A DNA stretch of 64,000 nt from Hellea sp965224755. GTDB lineage: Bacteria; Pseudomonadota; Alphaproteobacteria; Caulobacterales; Maricaulaceae. Positions 51,832 to 61,630 of this stretch are shown piece after piece. Both the position numbers and the translations under genes were made by a program. The notes under the pieces were generated by a model. The model searched no databases. It was not told the origin of the DNA and saw nothing but the letters and a program-made list of their open reading frames with translations. Within the stretch, counting starts at the first letter, position 1. Each line of letters begins with the position of its first letter. The stretch is from assembly GCA_965224755.1 (NCBI GenBank), contig OZ245061.1, positions 124,001 to 188,000 of the forward strand. Reading direction: 5' to 3'.

Positions 51832-54810
51832 CTACTTTGTTTTAATTGGCGGGGCAAAAGCGCCGTCGATAATAGTCTGCGTTTCTTTTTTGTGCTTAGC
51901 GGCAATCCCGGTCGCCGTCGAGGCCGCAGCGGGGCGGCCAATATAGGCTGGGCGCGTGTGTTTGGCTTTTATCGCGATCAGACTGTCTTCGATAAAGGGA
52001 TTGATAAAGGCCCAAGCCCCCATGTTTTTCGGTTCTTCCTGACACCAGACCATTTCGGCATTTTTAAAGCGTTTCAGCTCGGCTTGCATGACATCGTCGG
52101 GATAGGGATAGAGCTGCTCGACCCTAAGCAGATAAATATCATTGCGGCCATTTTCTTCCCGCGCGGCAAAAAGATCATAATAGACTTTACCCGAACAGAT
52201 AATCACGCGGGTGATATTCTTATCGTCCAGTAATTTTATCTGGCTGATCTCGGGTTTATATTCCGCGTCATCCCAGAGCAGACGGTGGAATTCTGAGCCC
52301 GTCGCCATTTCGTCTAACGTCGAGACGCAGAGCTTATGCCGGAGCAGACTCTTAGGGCTCATATTAATCAGAGGTTTGCGGAAATTGCGCTTAACTTGTC
52401 GGCGCAGGGCGTGGAAATAATTGGCCGGAGTGGTGATATTGGTAACCTGCATATTATCTTCGGCGCACATTTGTAAGTAACGCTCCAGACGGGCGGAGCT
52501 ATGTTCCGGCCCCTGCCCTTCATAACCATGGGGCAGCAGCATGACGAGGCCCGACATGCGCAGCCATTTCTGTTCGGCGGAGCTGATAAATTGATCGACC
52601 ATAACCTGCGCGCCATTGGCGAAATCGCCAAATTGCGCTTCCCAAATCGTCAGTGTTTTCGGCGCCGCCCCAGAGAAGCCATATTCAAAGCCGAGCACAG
52701 CTTCTTCGGAAAGATGTGAATTGAGCACTTGATAATATTCCTGGTCGCCGGAGAGGTTATTGAGCGGCGTATATTTATGCTCATCGACTTGGTCAACGAA
52801 ATGCGATTGGCGGTGGGCAAATGTCCCGCGTTCTGAATCCTGCCCGCTCAGCCTGACAGGATGGCCCTCCGTCACTAATGTGCCAAAGGCGAGATGCTCG
52901 GCAAGGCCCCAGTCAATATTCGCGCCCGCCTCAATTTTATCAGCGCGGGCTTTGATAATGCGTTTTAGGGTGCGGTGAATGTTGACGGAATTGGGCACCG
53001 TGGTGATTTTTTCGCCGATCTCTTTGAGGCGGGATAAATCGACAGAGGTATCGCCCTTACGTTTGCTGTCTTTTTCCTCCGGCAATGACAGGCCTTGCCA
53101 GACTCCTTGCAGCCAGTCCGGCTCTTTGGTTTCGTAGCTTTTCGCGATGTCAAATTCCGCGTCGAGCACCGCGTAGAAATCATCAACATCTTTTTGGTGT
53201 TCAGCCTCTGTCAGGTCGCCTTTGGCAATCAAGCGCTCAGCATAAATCTCGCGCGCGGTTTTTTTATCGGCAATGGCTTGATACATCAGCGGTTGGGTGA
53301 AGCTCGGATCGTCGCCTTCATTATGGCCGTAGCGGCGATAACAGATAATATCGAGCACGACATCCTTGCCGAATTTCTGGCGGTATTCCGTCGCCACGCG
53401 CGCGGCAAAGACCACCGCTTCGGGATCGTCGCCATTGACGTGGAAGACAGGCGCTTCGACCATAAAGGCGACATCAGAGCAATATTGCCCCGAACGATAT
53501 TCATCCGGCATCGTTGTAAAGCCGATCTGGTTATTAACGATGACATGGATGGTGCCGCCGGTTCTATATCCGACCAATTGGCTCATCTGGAAACATTCCA
53601 TGACAATGCCTTGGCCGGCAAAGGCGCTATCGCCGTGGAGGATAACCGCCATGACCTGTTCGGGGTTATGGGACTGGGATGTGCCGGAGGCCATTTGCTG
53701 TTTAGCGCGAGCCTTGCCCATGACAACAGGCGCAACGACCTCCAAATGCGACGGGTTCGGCGCCAGCGAAAGATGGACTTTATTGCCGTCAAATTCGCGG
53801 TCATCCGAAACACCGAGATGATATTTCACATCACCCGAGCCGAAATCCTCTGCGCCCGCAGCAACCCCGCCCAAAAACTCATGGAAAATCGCTGAATAGG
53901 GTTTTTGCATGACAGAGGCCATGACATTAAGCCGCCCGCGATGCGGCATGCCAAAATTGATATCTTTTAAGCCAAGCGCGCCGCCGCGTTTAATGATTTG
54001 TTCCAAAGCCGGGATGAGGCTCTCCGCACCGTCAATGCCGAACCGTTTCGTGCCCGGATAGCGTTTGTGAATAAGCTGCTCAAAGGCCTCCCCTTCAATC
54101 AATTTTTGCAAGATCGATCGGCGGCCTATTTTGGTAAAGCTAATCTCTTTATCAGGCCCTTCAATCCGCTCTTGCAGCCAGCTTTTTTCTTCTGGGTCTG
54201 AAACATGCATGAACTGAATACCGAAGGTCGAGCAATAGGTGCGGCGGAGAATTTCAAGGATACGGTTGAGCGAGGCCGTCTCTAGTCCCAAAACCCCGTC
54301 GATAAATATCTCGCGGTCCATATCGGCATCGGTAAATCCATAAGAGGCCGGGCTTAATTCGGGATGCGGATCAGGCTTGTGCATGCCCAGCGGGTCGAGA
54401 TCGGCAATCATATGGCCGCGCATGCGGTAAGCTCGGATCAGCATAAGCGCGCGGAGGCTATCTTTGGTCGCTTGGCGGACGTCTTCTTCGGGCGCCCCTG
54501 TCATATGCGACGAGACTTTTGCCTCGACTTTGGCGTCTTGCCTCCAATCGCCTGTCAGCGCCGATGTCAGTTCACTGTTAGGTTCAAGCGGCCAGCTTTC
54601 GCGCTTCCAGCTTGGGCCGTCGGCGTTTTTCTTGGCATTGGCCGCCTCTTCACCAAGCGAGGCGAAATAGCGTTGCCAACTCGGGTCGACACTATTCGGA
54701 TTAGCCGCATAAAGCGCCTGCATCTGCTCCAGATAATAGGCATTACTGCCGTCGAGAAACAACGTATCAAGCATCGCTTGGTTATGTTCAGATCTGGCTT
54801 TATCCGCCAT
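51832..54810 (-). CDS. odhA: 2-oxoglutarate dehydrogenase E1
   Basis: A 992-residue thiamine-diphosphate E1 subunit that decarboxylates 2-oxoglutarate and passes succinyl to odhB. The N-terminal E1-specific start (FLDGSNAYYLEQMQ) binds E2; GMPHRGRLNVMASVMQK, the ThDP region GDSAFAGQGIVMECFQMSQL and the C-terminal VWCQEEPKNMGAW are present. Length is standard. The gap to odhB is 6 bases. Confidence 0.95.
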   Translation of the reverse strand: MADKARSEHNQAMLDTLFLDGSNAYYLEQMQALYAANPNSVDPSWQRYFASLGEEAANAKKNADGPSWKRESWPLEPNSELTSALTGDWRQDAKVEAKVSSHMTGAPEEDVRQATKDSLRALMLIRAYRMRGHMIADLDPLGMHKPDPHPELSPASYGFTDADMDREIFIDGVLGLETASLNRILEILRRTYCSTFGIQFMHVSDPEEKSWLQERIEGPDKEISFTKIGRRSILQKLIEGEAFEQLIHKRYPGTKRFGIDGAESLIPALEQIIKRGGALGLKDINFGMPHRGRLNVMASVMQKPYSAIFHEFLGGVAAGAEDFGSGDVKYHLGVSDDREFDGNKVHLSLAPNPSHLEVVAPVVMGKARAKQQMASGTSQSHNPEQVMAVILHGDSAFAGQGIVMECFQMSQLVGYRTGGTIHVIVNNQIGFTTMPDEYRSGQYCSDVAFMVEAPVFHVNGDDPEAVVFAARVATEYRQKFGKDVVLDIICYRRYGHNEGDDPSFTQPLMYQAIADKKTAREIYAERLIAKGDLTEAEHQKDVDDFYAVLDAEFDIAKSYETKEPDWLQGVWQGLSLPEEKDSKRKGDTSVDLSRLKEIGEKITTVPNSVNIHRTLKRIIKARADKIEAGANIDWGLAEHLAFGTLVTEGHPVRLSGQDSERGTFAHRQSHFVDQVDEHKYTPLNNLSGDQEYYQVLNSHLSEEAVLGFEYGFSGAAPKTLTIWEAQFGDFANGAQVMVDQFISSAEQKWLRMSGLVMLLPHGYEGQGPEHSSARLERYLQMCAEDNMQVTNITTPANYFHALRRQVKRNFRKPLINMSPKSLLRHKLCVSTLDEMATGSEFHRLLWDDAEYKPEISQIKLLDDKNITRVIICSGKVYYDLFAAREENGRNDIYLLRVEQLYPYPDDVMQAELKRFKNAEMVWCQEEPKNMGAWAFINPFIEDSLIAIKAKHTRPAYIGRPAAASTATGIAAKHKKETQTIIDGAFAPPIKTK

Positions 54811-54824
54811 ATCGAAGGCCTTTC

Positions 54825-55709
54825 TTAGCCGCCCAGAAGATCCATCATAGTCACGCCGAGCTTGGCTGGCGAGTCGGAAACGCGGATACCTGCTTTTTCC
54901 AGCGCCGCAATTTTATCTTCCGCGCCGCCCTTGCCGCCCGATACAATTGCGCCGGCATGGCCCATTGTCCGGCCCGGAGGCGCTGTGCGGCCCGCGATAA
55001 AGCCGACAATCGGTTTTTTGATGCCCTTTTTGGCCATATGCGCGACAAATTCTGCCGCCTCTTCTTCGGCGGAGCCGCCAATTTCGCCGATCATGATGAT
55101 CTGTTTGGTAGCGTCATCATTGAGAAACAGCTCAAGGCAGTCGATAAAGTTGGTGCCGTTAATCGGGTCGCCGCCAATACCAATCGCCGTGGTCTGGCCC
55201 AGCCCGACTTGGGTAGTTTGGAACACAGCCTCATAAGTCAGCGTGCCGGAGCGCGAGACCACGCCGCACGTCCCTTTTTTGAATATCTTGCCCGGCATAA
55301 TCCCGATCTTGCATTCCTCAGGAGTCAACACGCCGGGGCAATTCGGGCCTATAAGGCGGGATTTAGAGCCAATAAGCGCGCGCTTAACCGGGATCATATC
55401 GCGTACAGGAATGCCTTCGGTAATTGCGATAATTAGTTCTATCTCGGCGTCAATCGCCTCAAGAATTGAATCAGCCGCGAAAGGCGGCGGCACATAAACC
55501 ACGGAAACGCTCGCGCCCGTGGCGTGTTTAGCCTCGGCCACAGTATCAAAATTCGGCAAGCCCAAATGGGTTGTCCCGCCCTTACCCGGCGTCACCCCCG
55601 CCACCATCTGCGTGCCATAGTCCAAAGCCTGCTCAGTATGGAACGTCCCGGTTCTCCCGGTCATGCCCTGAGTGATGACTTTGGTGTGTTTGTTGATTAA
55701 AACTGACAT
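54825..55709 (-). CDS. sucD: Succinyl-CoA synthetase alpha subunit
   Basis: A 294-residue CoA-ligase subunit. NAD-like CoA fold GMTGRTGTFHTEQAL, IGPNCPGVLTPEE, and the phosphohistidine site GHAGAIVSGGKG are visible. Works with sucC to make succinate and ATP/GTP. Fourteen bases before odhA. Confidence 0.95.
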   Translation of the reverse strand: MSVLINKHTKVITQGMTGRTGTFHTEQALDYGTQMVAGVTPGKGGTTHLGLPNFDTVAEAKHATGASVSVVYVPPPFAADSILEAIDAEIELIIAITEGIPVRDMIPVKRALIGSKSRLIGPNCPGVLTPEECKIGIMPGKIFKKGTCGVVSRSGTLTYEAVFQTTQVGLGQTTAIGIGGDPINGTNFIDCLELFLNDDATKQIIMIGEIGGSAEEEAAEFVAHMAKKGIKKPIVGFIAGRTAPPGRTMGHAGAIVSGGKGGAEDKIAALEKAGIRVSDSPAKLGVTMMDLLGG

Positions 55710-55736
55710 TTGGTTTCTCTACTCTTCTTTCCAAAG

Positions 55737-56033
55737 TTACTTATTAACAATTTCGTAGCCCCAATCATAACGAGCGTAAACTATAGGCGTTCCTTCACGG
55801 TCTATGTTTTTTGCCCAGAGCAAAAACATTGTTCCAATTGGGTACTTTTTCCTCATTTCGCGCGAACATTCAACGTCAACTGAACTGTCAAAGTAATCTT
55901 GCCCGTTAATTGGCCTTACATGAATCTTGGTTTCTTTTCCTTTTTTAACAGCTGAATAAGTTTCGACTATAACCGCATCGTATCCATCAGGACGTTCTAG
56001 GCCGTCGATAATATCAATATGTTCTAAGTTCAA
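55737..56033 (-). CDS. AT-rich orphan inserted between sucC and sucD
   Basis: A 98-residue soluble protein starting at TTG 56033, 2 bases after the sucC stop and 27 before sucD. AAGGGG at the sucC end can serve as its ribosome site. Composition is distinctly AT-rich against the flanking genes. The middle has charged beta-like segments (KETKIHVRPINGQDYFDSS, IGTMFLLWAKN). No family recognised. Confidence 0.6.
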   Translation of the reverse strand: MNLEHIDIIDGLERPDGYDAVIVETYSAVKKGKETKIHVRPINGQDYFDSSVDVECSREMRKKYPIGTMFLLWAKNIDREGTPIVYARYDWGYEIVNK

Positions 56034-56035
56034 AG

Positions 56036-57229
56036 TTACCCCTTCACCGCCGCAACGATCTTCTGCGCGGCGTCGTCTAGGTCATCCGCTGCAATCGCAT
56101 TAACATCGGATTCGTTGATAATTTTTTTGCCCGCCGCGACATTGGTGCCTTCGAGGCGCACCACGAGGGGGACTTTCAGGCCGACTTCTTTGACCGCGTC
56201 GACAGTGCCTTGGGCGATGACATCACATTTCATGATACCGCCAAAAATATTGATCAAAATGCCTTTGACCGCATCATCCGAGGTCAGTATTTTAAACGCG
56301 GCAACAATATTTTCCTTGGTGGCGCCGCCGCCGACATCAAGGAAATTGGCCGGCTCGGCGCCGTAAAGCTTGATAATATCCATTGTGCTCATGGCGAGAC
56401 CTGCGCCGTTGACCATACAGCCGATATTGCCGTCCAGCGCGACATAGGAGAGATCATATTTCTGCGCTTCGATTTCCTTAGGGTCAGATTCGGTCTCGTC
56501 CTTCATGTCGACAATATCGGGATGGCGGTAGAGCGCATTATTATCAAAGCTGATTTTCGCGTCGAGACAATGCAGGCTCCCGTCTTTGGTCACGATTAGC
56601 GGATTGATCTCCAGCATCGACATATCCTTGGCTAGAAAGCCGTTATAGAGCGTGCGGCCCAAACGCCCGCATTGCTTGGCGAGGTCGCCTTTCAGGCCCA
56701 AAGCCTTGGCGAGCGAGCGGCCATGATGGGGCATGAAACCTGTCGCCGGGTCAATATCGAAATTGATGACTTTTTCCGGCGTCTCGTGGGCCACGGCCTC
56801 GATATCCATGCCGCCTTCGGTCGAGGCGATGAATGACACGCGCGAGGTTTCGCGGTTGATAATGATGGAGAGATAAAGCTCCGTCTCGATGTCCGAGCCA
56901 TGTTCGATATAAAGACGATTGACCTGTTTGCCGCCCTCGCCTGTCTGCGCCGTCACCAAATGCGCGCCGAGCATTTGCTTTGAATTTTCAACGACCTCAT
57001 CAACAGACCACGCCAAGCGCACGCCGCCCGCCTCGCCGGCGCTATCTTCGACAAATTTGCCCTTGCCGCGCCCGCCGGCATGTATTTGCGATTTGACTAC
57101 CCAAAGCGGGCCGCCGAGTGTCTCCGCCGCAGCTTTGGCCTCACTCGCCTCAAAAATCGCAACGCCCTCGGACACAGGCGCGCCTATCTCTTTAAGCACA
57201 GCCTTGCCCTGATATTCATGTATGTTCAT
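56036..57229 (-). CDS. sucC: Succinyl-CoA synthetase beta subunit
   Basis: A 397-residue ATP-grasp CoA ligase subunit: MNIHEYQGKAVLKE at the start, QIHAGGRGKGKF, EINPLIVTKDG and the C-terminal GGIMKCDVIAQG. First gene of the sucC–sucD–odhA–odhB unit; its promoter should lie in 57230-57384, where I see no clear operator. Confidence 0.95.
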   Translation of the reverse strand: MNIHEYQGKAVLKEIGAPVSEGVAIFEASEAKAAAETLGGPLWVVKSQIHAGGRGKGKFVEDSAGEAGGVRLAWSVDEVVENSKQMLGAHLVTAQTGEGGKQVNRLYIEHGSDIETELYLSIIINRETSRVSFIASTEGGMDIEAVAHETPEKVINFDIDPATGFMPHHGRSLAKALGLKGDLAKQCGRLGRTLYNGFLAKDMSMLEINPLIVTKDGSLHCLDAKISFDNNALYRHPDIVDMKDETESDPKEIEAQKYDLSYVALDGNIGCMVNGAGLAMSTMDIIKLYGAEPANFLDVGGGATKENIVAAFKILTSDDAVKGILINIFGGIMKCDVIAQGTVDAVKEVGLKVPLVVRLEGTNVAAGKKIINESDVNAIAADDLDDAAQKIVAAVKG

Positions 57230-57384
57230 TGTGAAACCCTATAGTGTTGCGAGTCTTATAAGCGTGCAAAATAGACGTATCAACAGGTTAAAAGCAAAGA
57301 GGCAAGATTTTTAACCTACACAAGAATGTGAGTTGATCTGCTTGGCTTTGCGGTCATAAATTTACGTGTGAATAGGAGGCCATT

Positions 57385-58173
57385 ATGAATTATCATTTTA
57401 TCTTAAGCGGAGCATTTGCCCTTGGCCTGATAGCGTGTAGCCCCAAAGGGGCCCAAACACCCGAAAAAGCTCCCGAAGTATCACCCGCTAATCTTAGCCA
57501 AGAGATTACATTCAAAGCCTCTGACGGCGAAACCGTTTACGCGGATATGCTAATGGCTAGCCGTGGCGACCTCCCCCTGATCATTTTATTCCATCAAGCC
57601 GCCTCTAATGGGCGCGGGGAATACAGCGCTATCATTCCAAAATTACAGGCTAAAAACTATAATCTACTCATTGTCGACCAACGTAGCGGCGGCGGGCATT
57701 ATGGCTCTGAAAACCGTACCGTTAAAGCTCGCGGGAGTAAAACCACATATTGTCCGGCCTATGCTGATATGGAAGGGGCGTTATCTTATGCCAAGGCTAA
57801 AAACCCGGACGGCACTATATTCGCGTGGGGATCATCCTATAGCGCCGCGCTGGTGCTCAAACTCGCCTCCGAACACGGCGAAGACCTCGCGGGTGTTTTG
57901 TCTTTCTCCCCTGCCACGGGCGGCCCTATGGGAGAGTGTAATGCTAATAATTTCATCGCCGGCGTCAACATTCCGGCCCTCGGTCTTCGCCCGGATTCAG
58001 AAATGGGCAAAGGCGGGCAAGCTCAGCGCAAATTATATGACGCGCAAGGCCTTGATTATTTCGTCGCCATAGACGGTGTCCACGGCTCCTCAATGCTCGA
58101 CGCGTCACGCGCCAAAGGCGACACCGCCCCCACATGGAAGGCCGTGTGGGCCTTTTTGGATACGCATAAATAA
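57385..58173 (+). CDS. Alpha/beta-hydrolase-like lipoprotein
   Basis: A 262-residue protein with a lipobox (LIAC) and an alpha/beta-hydrolase fold: LIILFHQAASNGRGE, LIVDQRSGGGHYG, nucleophile in WGSSYSAAL and a late FVAIDGVHGSS His. Dienelactone-hydrolase-like; substrate unknown. AGGAGG precedes the ATG. Its stop is 1 base from the convergent DUF2306 stop. Confidence 0.78.
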   Translation: MNYHFILSGAFALGLIACSPKGAQTPEKAPEVSPANLSQEITFKASDGETVYADMLMASRGDLPLIILFHQAASNGRGEYSAIIPKLQAKNYNLLIVDQRSGGGHYGSENRTVKARGSKTTYCPAYADMEGALSYAKAKNPDGTIFAWGSSYSAALVLKLASEHGEDLAGVLSFSPATGGPMGECNANNFIAGVNIPALGLRPDSEMGKGGQAQRKLYDAQGLDYFVAIDGVHGSSMLDASRAKGDTAPTWKAVWAFLDTHK

Positions 58174-58174
58174 C

Positions 58175-58570
58175 TTAGCCGCTGAAAAATAGTATCCACA
58201 TCCTGCGTCCCGGGACAAAGGTGAATAGGCCGGGAATGAGTAGCGCCCCGAAAAACATACCCGTAACCGCCCGTTTATGCCGTTTCACATTGCCCTTTCG
58301 GATATAATGGATCGCCTCCCAACTGGCGAAGAGCGTGACGGGGATGAAGATATGTATGAGGCTAAAACTGCCGCGATTGATCTCGCGTATCCAGAACGAG
58401 CTGAGCGCGGTGACCAACATCAGGATGATGAAACTCCGCCCGATGACTTTATGCGACGGCGTCCCCTTGGCCCGCGCCAGCATAATAATCCCGACCACCA
58501 GCGCCGCCAAAGCGGCAAAGAGGTGGATGAAGATAATTATCCCCGCATCGTCAAACGCATTCCAATTCAT
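58175..58570 (-). CDS. DUF2306-like membrane protein
   Basis: A 131-residue protein with four hydrophobic helices and the SHKVIGRSFIILMLVTALSS segment plus a HKRAVTGMFFGAL end, typical of DUF2306. ATG 58570 is chosen over the TTG at 58573. Confidence 0.75.
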   Translation of the reverse strand: MNWNAFDDAGIIIFIHLFAALAALVVGIIMLARAKGTPSHKVIGRSFIILMLVTALSSFWIREINRGSFSLIHIFIPVTLFASWEAIHYIRKGNVKRHKRAVTGMFFGALLIPGLFTFVPGRRMWILFFSG

Positions 58571-58621
58571 CAACTATCCTTTCGCGGGGTTAGGCGTTTC
58601 AACGCCGTAGAGTAATTCAGC

Positions 58622-60157
58622 CTATACCTCTTTCCAAGCGCCGTGAAAGCCTAGCGGGACGGCGTAGGGGAGTTCGAGCACGGCTTGGGGGCCGTCTTCG
58701 AGGTTAGCGGCATCCAAAATATTCAGCCGTGTAGTTTTTGTTTTCAGGTTCAGGCTCGTGCCGATCAGCCAACCATCATCTTCGCGGATAGCGCCGGGAC
58801 GGGCGATAAATAAATGCTCTTCGGCGAGGCTATGCGCCCCGTAATTATGGCCGCTGATTTTACCGCTCGATAGGTCATGCTTTAGGATAGACATCGGGCC
58901 AACACCGCTTTTTGCCTGATCGCCAACCGTATAAAGATAACGCGCATTTGTGCCTTGAAAGCCCGTGTTAAATTGCGGGAATTCATGAGTCGCGCGCTCG
59001 CTTAAGATAGATTCGATTTTGGCGCTACCGTTTTTGCGCAGAACTACATGGGCCAGCCGCGCAGGGTTAACATCGAATATTTCGCTGCGCATAAGCGCCG
59101 TTGCGCCGCGCTCGATAAAGCCGCTATCACCGGTGCAGACACTAAAGCGGATATCGCCGGATGTGTCTTCCCAAGCATTGCCGTAGTGAAATTGAAACCC
59201 GGGCGGGAGTTCGAATTCGCGGCGGCTTTCAAGATTGTCTTTCTCGATCACAATCACGCGCTGGCTTTCATTCGGCAGCCATTTGAACATACCGAAAAAT
59301 GTATCGGCTTGTTGCACGGCGCGAAATGACGGGGCGACAAAGATCAGATGTTTTTTGGTCATGCAGAAATCATGGATCATGCCTGCGGGCACATCTTTAA
59401 GCAGGTGCATGGCCGCGAGTTTTCCGCCCGCCGCAATTTTGTAAATAATCAGGCGTTTGCCAAAGGCGTCTTGTCCGAAGTTCCACACCGTACCGTCTAT
59501 ATCAACTTTTGGATGGGCCGAGAACGGCATGCCTTTCAGCTCAGGCGCCCAGGTTTTTGACCCGATGGTCTCAAGGGTTTTATCGTCAAGGCTGTAAGCA
59601 GATCCGCCTTCCCATAATGCCAGCAATTCACCGCCCAAAGGCAACACGCTGGTATTGGCAGCATTGACATCATCCGGGCCGCTAATCGGGCCGGGGCTTT
59701 TTATTTTCGTTCCAAAGGCCGAGACCAAAAACCGCCCGGCTTTTTCTTCGCGCAGATATTTTCCCGTACGCACCATGCGGCCTGTATGGGAGACCTTGCC
59801 GCCGTCAATATTATAAGCATGCACCATACCGTCGGCGTCAAACCAATGCTCCAGCCGCAGCCCGTCTCTCTCAAACAGGGCCGGGCCGTTGCGGTAAAAT
59901 GTGCCGTTAAGGCCTTGGGGGATTGTGCCGGATATCAGCTTAACTTCCGGCGTTGATAAATCCGCCGCAGGTGCGCTGCGCCATCCCAACGCCCAAGGGT
60001 TTTTCTTGGCCGAGCGGGCATAGTTTTCAAAAGTTGACGCATTGGTCAATACATGGGGGGTTACCGCTTTCGCGCCGCATCCCGCCAGCGCTCCAAGAGC
60101 GCTGCTGGCGGCTAAGGCTTGTAGGGCCCCTCGTCTTGAAAATTCTATGCCCATCAT
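58622..60157 (-). CDS. Carotenoid-oxygenase (RPE65/CCD) family protein, Tat-exported
   Basis: A 511-residue protein with a Tat signal (SRRGALQAL) and the seven-bladed propeller of carotenoid-cleaving enzymes. Likely His ligands of the iron lie in FSAHPKVD, HDFCMTKKH, NAWED-near FHYG, and the C-terminal GFHGAWKEV. Such enzymes cut double bonds of carotenoids or stilbenes; here it would be periplasmic, which is unusual. It lies 6 bases after the DUF2141 gene. Confidence 0.82.
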   Translation of the reverse strand: MMGIEFSRRGALQALAASSALGALAGCGAKAVTPHVLTNASTFENYARSAKKNPWALGWRSAPAADLSTPEVKLISGTIPQGLNGTFYRNGPALFERDGLRLEHWFDADGMVHAYNIDGGKVSHTGRMVRTGKYLREEKAGRFLVSAFGTKIKSPGPISGPDDVNAANTSVLPLGGELLALWEGGSAYSLDDKTLETIGSKTWAPELKGMPFSAHPKVDIDGTVWNFGQDAFGKRLIIYKIAAGGKLAAMHLLKDVPAGMIHDFCMTKKHLIFVAPSFRAVQQADTFFGMFKWLPNESQRVIVIEKDNLESRREFELPPGFQFHYGNAWEDTSGDIRFSVCTGDSGFIERGATALMRSEIFDVNPARLAHVVLRKNGSAKIESILSERATHEFPQFNTGFQGTNARYLYTVGDQAKSGVGPMSILKHDLSSGKISGHNYGAHSLAEEHLFIARPGAIREDDGWLIGTSLNLKTKTTRLNILDAANLEDGPQAVLELPYAVPLGFHGAWKEV

Positions 60158-60163
60158 CGCCTC

Positions 60164-60628
60164 CTAGTTTAGTTTCATGGCGTGAGTATTATCGCCATTG
60201 ATGATTGTGAATTTAGCGTCTTTCCATTTCGCCGGGCCCATATTGCCAACGGCGTTGTTGGAAAAAGCATAAGGCTCGCTCGGGATGCCAAACAGATTAG
60301 TGTCCATTTCGCCGTTGCCGTTGACATCGTGAAAAAGCTTGATGGCATATTCACCGTCGGGCAGATTTGCATAATCAAACGTGACCGTATCGGTCTCAAC
60401 ATCAACTTGCGCGCCGCGCACAGCGCCGCCCTTTTTATAGCCGTCTTCGCTATTGAAAAGACCGGCCATTACACTGCCCTTTACATCTTTAATGCCTGTC
60501 AGGGTGACGGCGATATTAGCCTCGCCGTTAACGCCCTGTTTTGCGTCATTATCAGCCGCTAGGGCCGGGGCTGCGCTGACTGTCACCAGCATCATGGTCA
60601 TAAATATTTTTTTAAATTCGCGTTTCAT
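60164..60628 (-). CDS. DUF2141 family exported protein
   Basis: A 154-residue protein with a signal peptide (MTMMLVTVSAAPALA) and the DUF2141 pattern: VTLTGIKDVKGSVMAGLFNS, ANLPDGEYAIKLFHDVNGNG and FGIPSEPYAFSNNA. The family is common near carotenoid genes. ATG 60628 follows GGAGACG; the open frame extends upstream without a site. Confidence 0.88.
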   Translation of the reverse strand: MKREFKKIFMTMMLVTVSAAPALAADNDAKQGVNGEANIAVTLTGIKDVKGSVMAGLFNSEDGYKKGGAVRGAQVDVETDTVTFDYANLPDGEYAIKLFHDVNGNGEMDTNLFGIPSEPYAFSNNAVGNMGPAKWKDAKFTIINGDNTHAMKLN

Positions 60629-60837
60629 TATCGTCTCCAAATTGCCGTTCCTGAGTGAGAACATTCGAACTATGGCAGGAAAATTTGAAGGCGATATACG
60701 AGATACGCAGACAGGCCATTTGGCTTCGTGAACGGCGCAGCGACGCAGCTCGCGCCGCGCGAATAACGCGAAATCCCTCTTGCGAAGCGCAAAAATAACG
60801 GCATTGTTATTCACGTAACGCGAACTACAAAGAGTAT

Positions 60838-61554
60838 ATGCGCCAAATCATCAAAAATATGACGCCTATGTTGATCACTTGCCTCATCGCGGGTGTAGTG
60901 CTCGGCATTCTCTCGCCTTTTAACACAGACCAACTTTCAACCCTGTTTCGGTTTACCTATTGGATTGGCCTGTGCATCGCAGGCGGGCTCGGGGCGAGCG
61001 GCGCTGACCTCATTGCCCATCTTTTTAAGAAAAAACTGTCCATCTGGCCCTGCGCTTTTTTTCAGTCCATTACGGCCACCATAGCGGTGTTTATAATCAT
61101 CACATGGCTGACCTACCATTTGGGCGGCCGCATACACAGCTTATTTGATGGCGTGATGACTTTTTTATATGTCTGGGTGATTTCCATTACCATAGCGGCA
61201 ATAGGCGCACTGCTGAAAAAACGGACGGCAGACGAGGAAACCGTGCCAAGCCGCGCGGCTCTCTATGAGCGCCTTGCGCCAAAGCTACGATCCGCCGAAA
61301 TATACGCCCTCGCAGCAGAAGACCATTATGTGCGGGTGATAACATCCAAAGGCGACGAACTTGTGCTCATGCGCCTCTCGGACGCCATCCGCGAGACCGC
61401 CCCCCTCAAAGGCCTGTCCCCGCATAGATCATGGTGGGTGGCAGAAGGCGGCGCACAGAAAGTCGGAAAATCAGAAATTATTTTACCGGAAGGCCAAGCC
61501 GTCCCCATCAGCCGCAGCGGCATGAAATTAGTGCGCGGCGCGGGGTGGGCTTAG
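60838..61554 (+). CDS. Membrane-bound LytTR regulator
   Basis: A 238-residue protein with four N-terminal helices and a C-terminal LytTR DNA-binding domain (YALAAEDHYVRVITSKGDEL, LSPHRSWWVAEGGAQKVG). A direct membrane-to-DNA regulator without a kinase. It is divergent from the DUF2141/carotenoid-oxygenase pair, a likely target; the 209-base gap holds A/T-rich half repeats but no clear LytTR site. Confidence 0.85.
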   Translation: MRQIIKNMTPMLITCLIAGVVLGILSPFNTDQLSTLFRFTYWIGLCIAGGLGASGADLIAHLFKKKLSIWPCAFFQSITATIAVFIIITWLTYHLGGRIHSLFDGVMTFLYVWVISITIAAIGALLKKRTADEETVPSRAALYERLAPKLRSAEIYALAAEDHYVRVITSKGDELVLMRLSDAIRETAPLKGLSPHRSWWVAEGGAQKVGKSEIILPEGQAVPISRSGMKLVRGAGWA

Positions 61555-61630
61555 GGGTTTGTGCTGGCCGTTTTATCCTTCAAAGGAACCGAAACGAGAC
61601 GCCCTAGTTTTACCGGTAGCAGGCGTTTCT

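Noticed and set aside
50960..51946. A 328-codon plus-strand ORF antisense to odhB
   Set aside because: It mirrors the Ala/Pro-rich lipoyl linkers of odhB, has no ribosome-binding site or recognisable domain, and the minus frame is clearly odhB.
53095..53895. A 266-codon plus-strand ORF antisense to odhA
   Set aside because: Shadow of odhA in GC-rich sequence with few stops.
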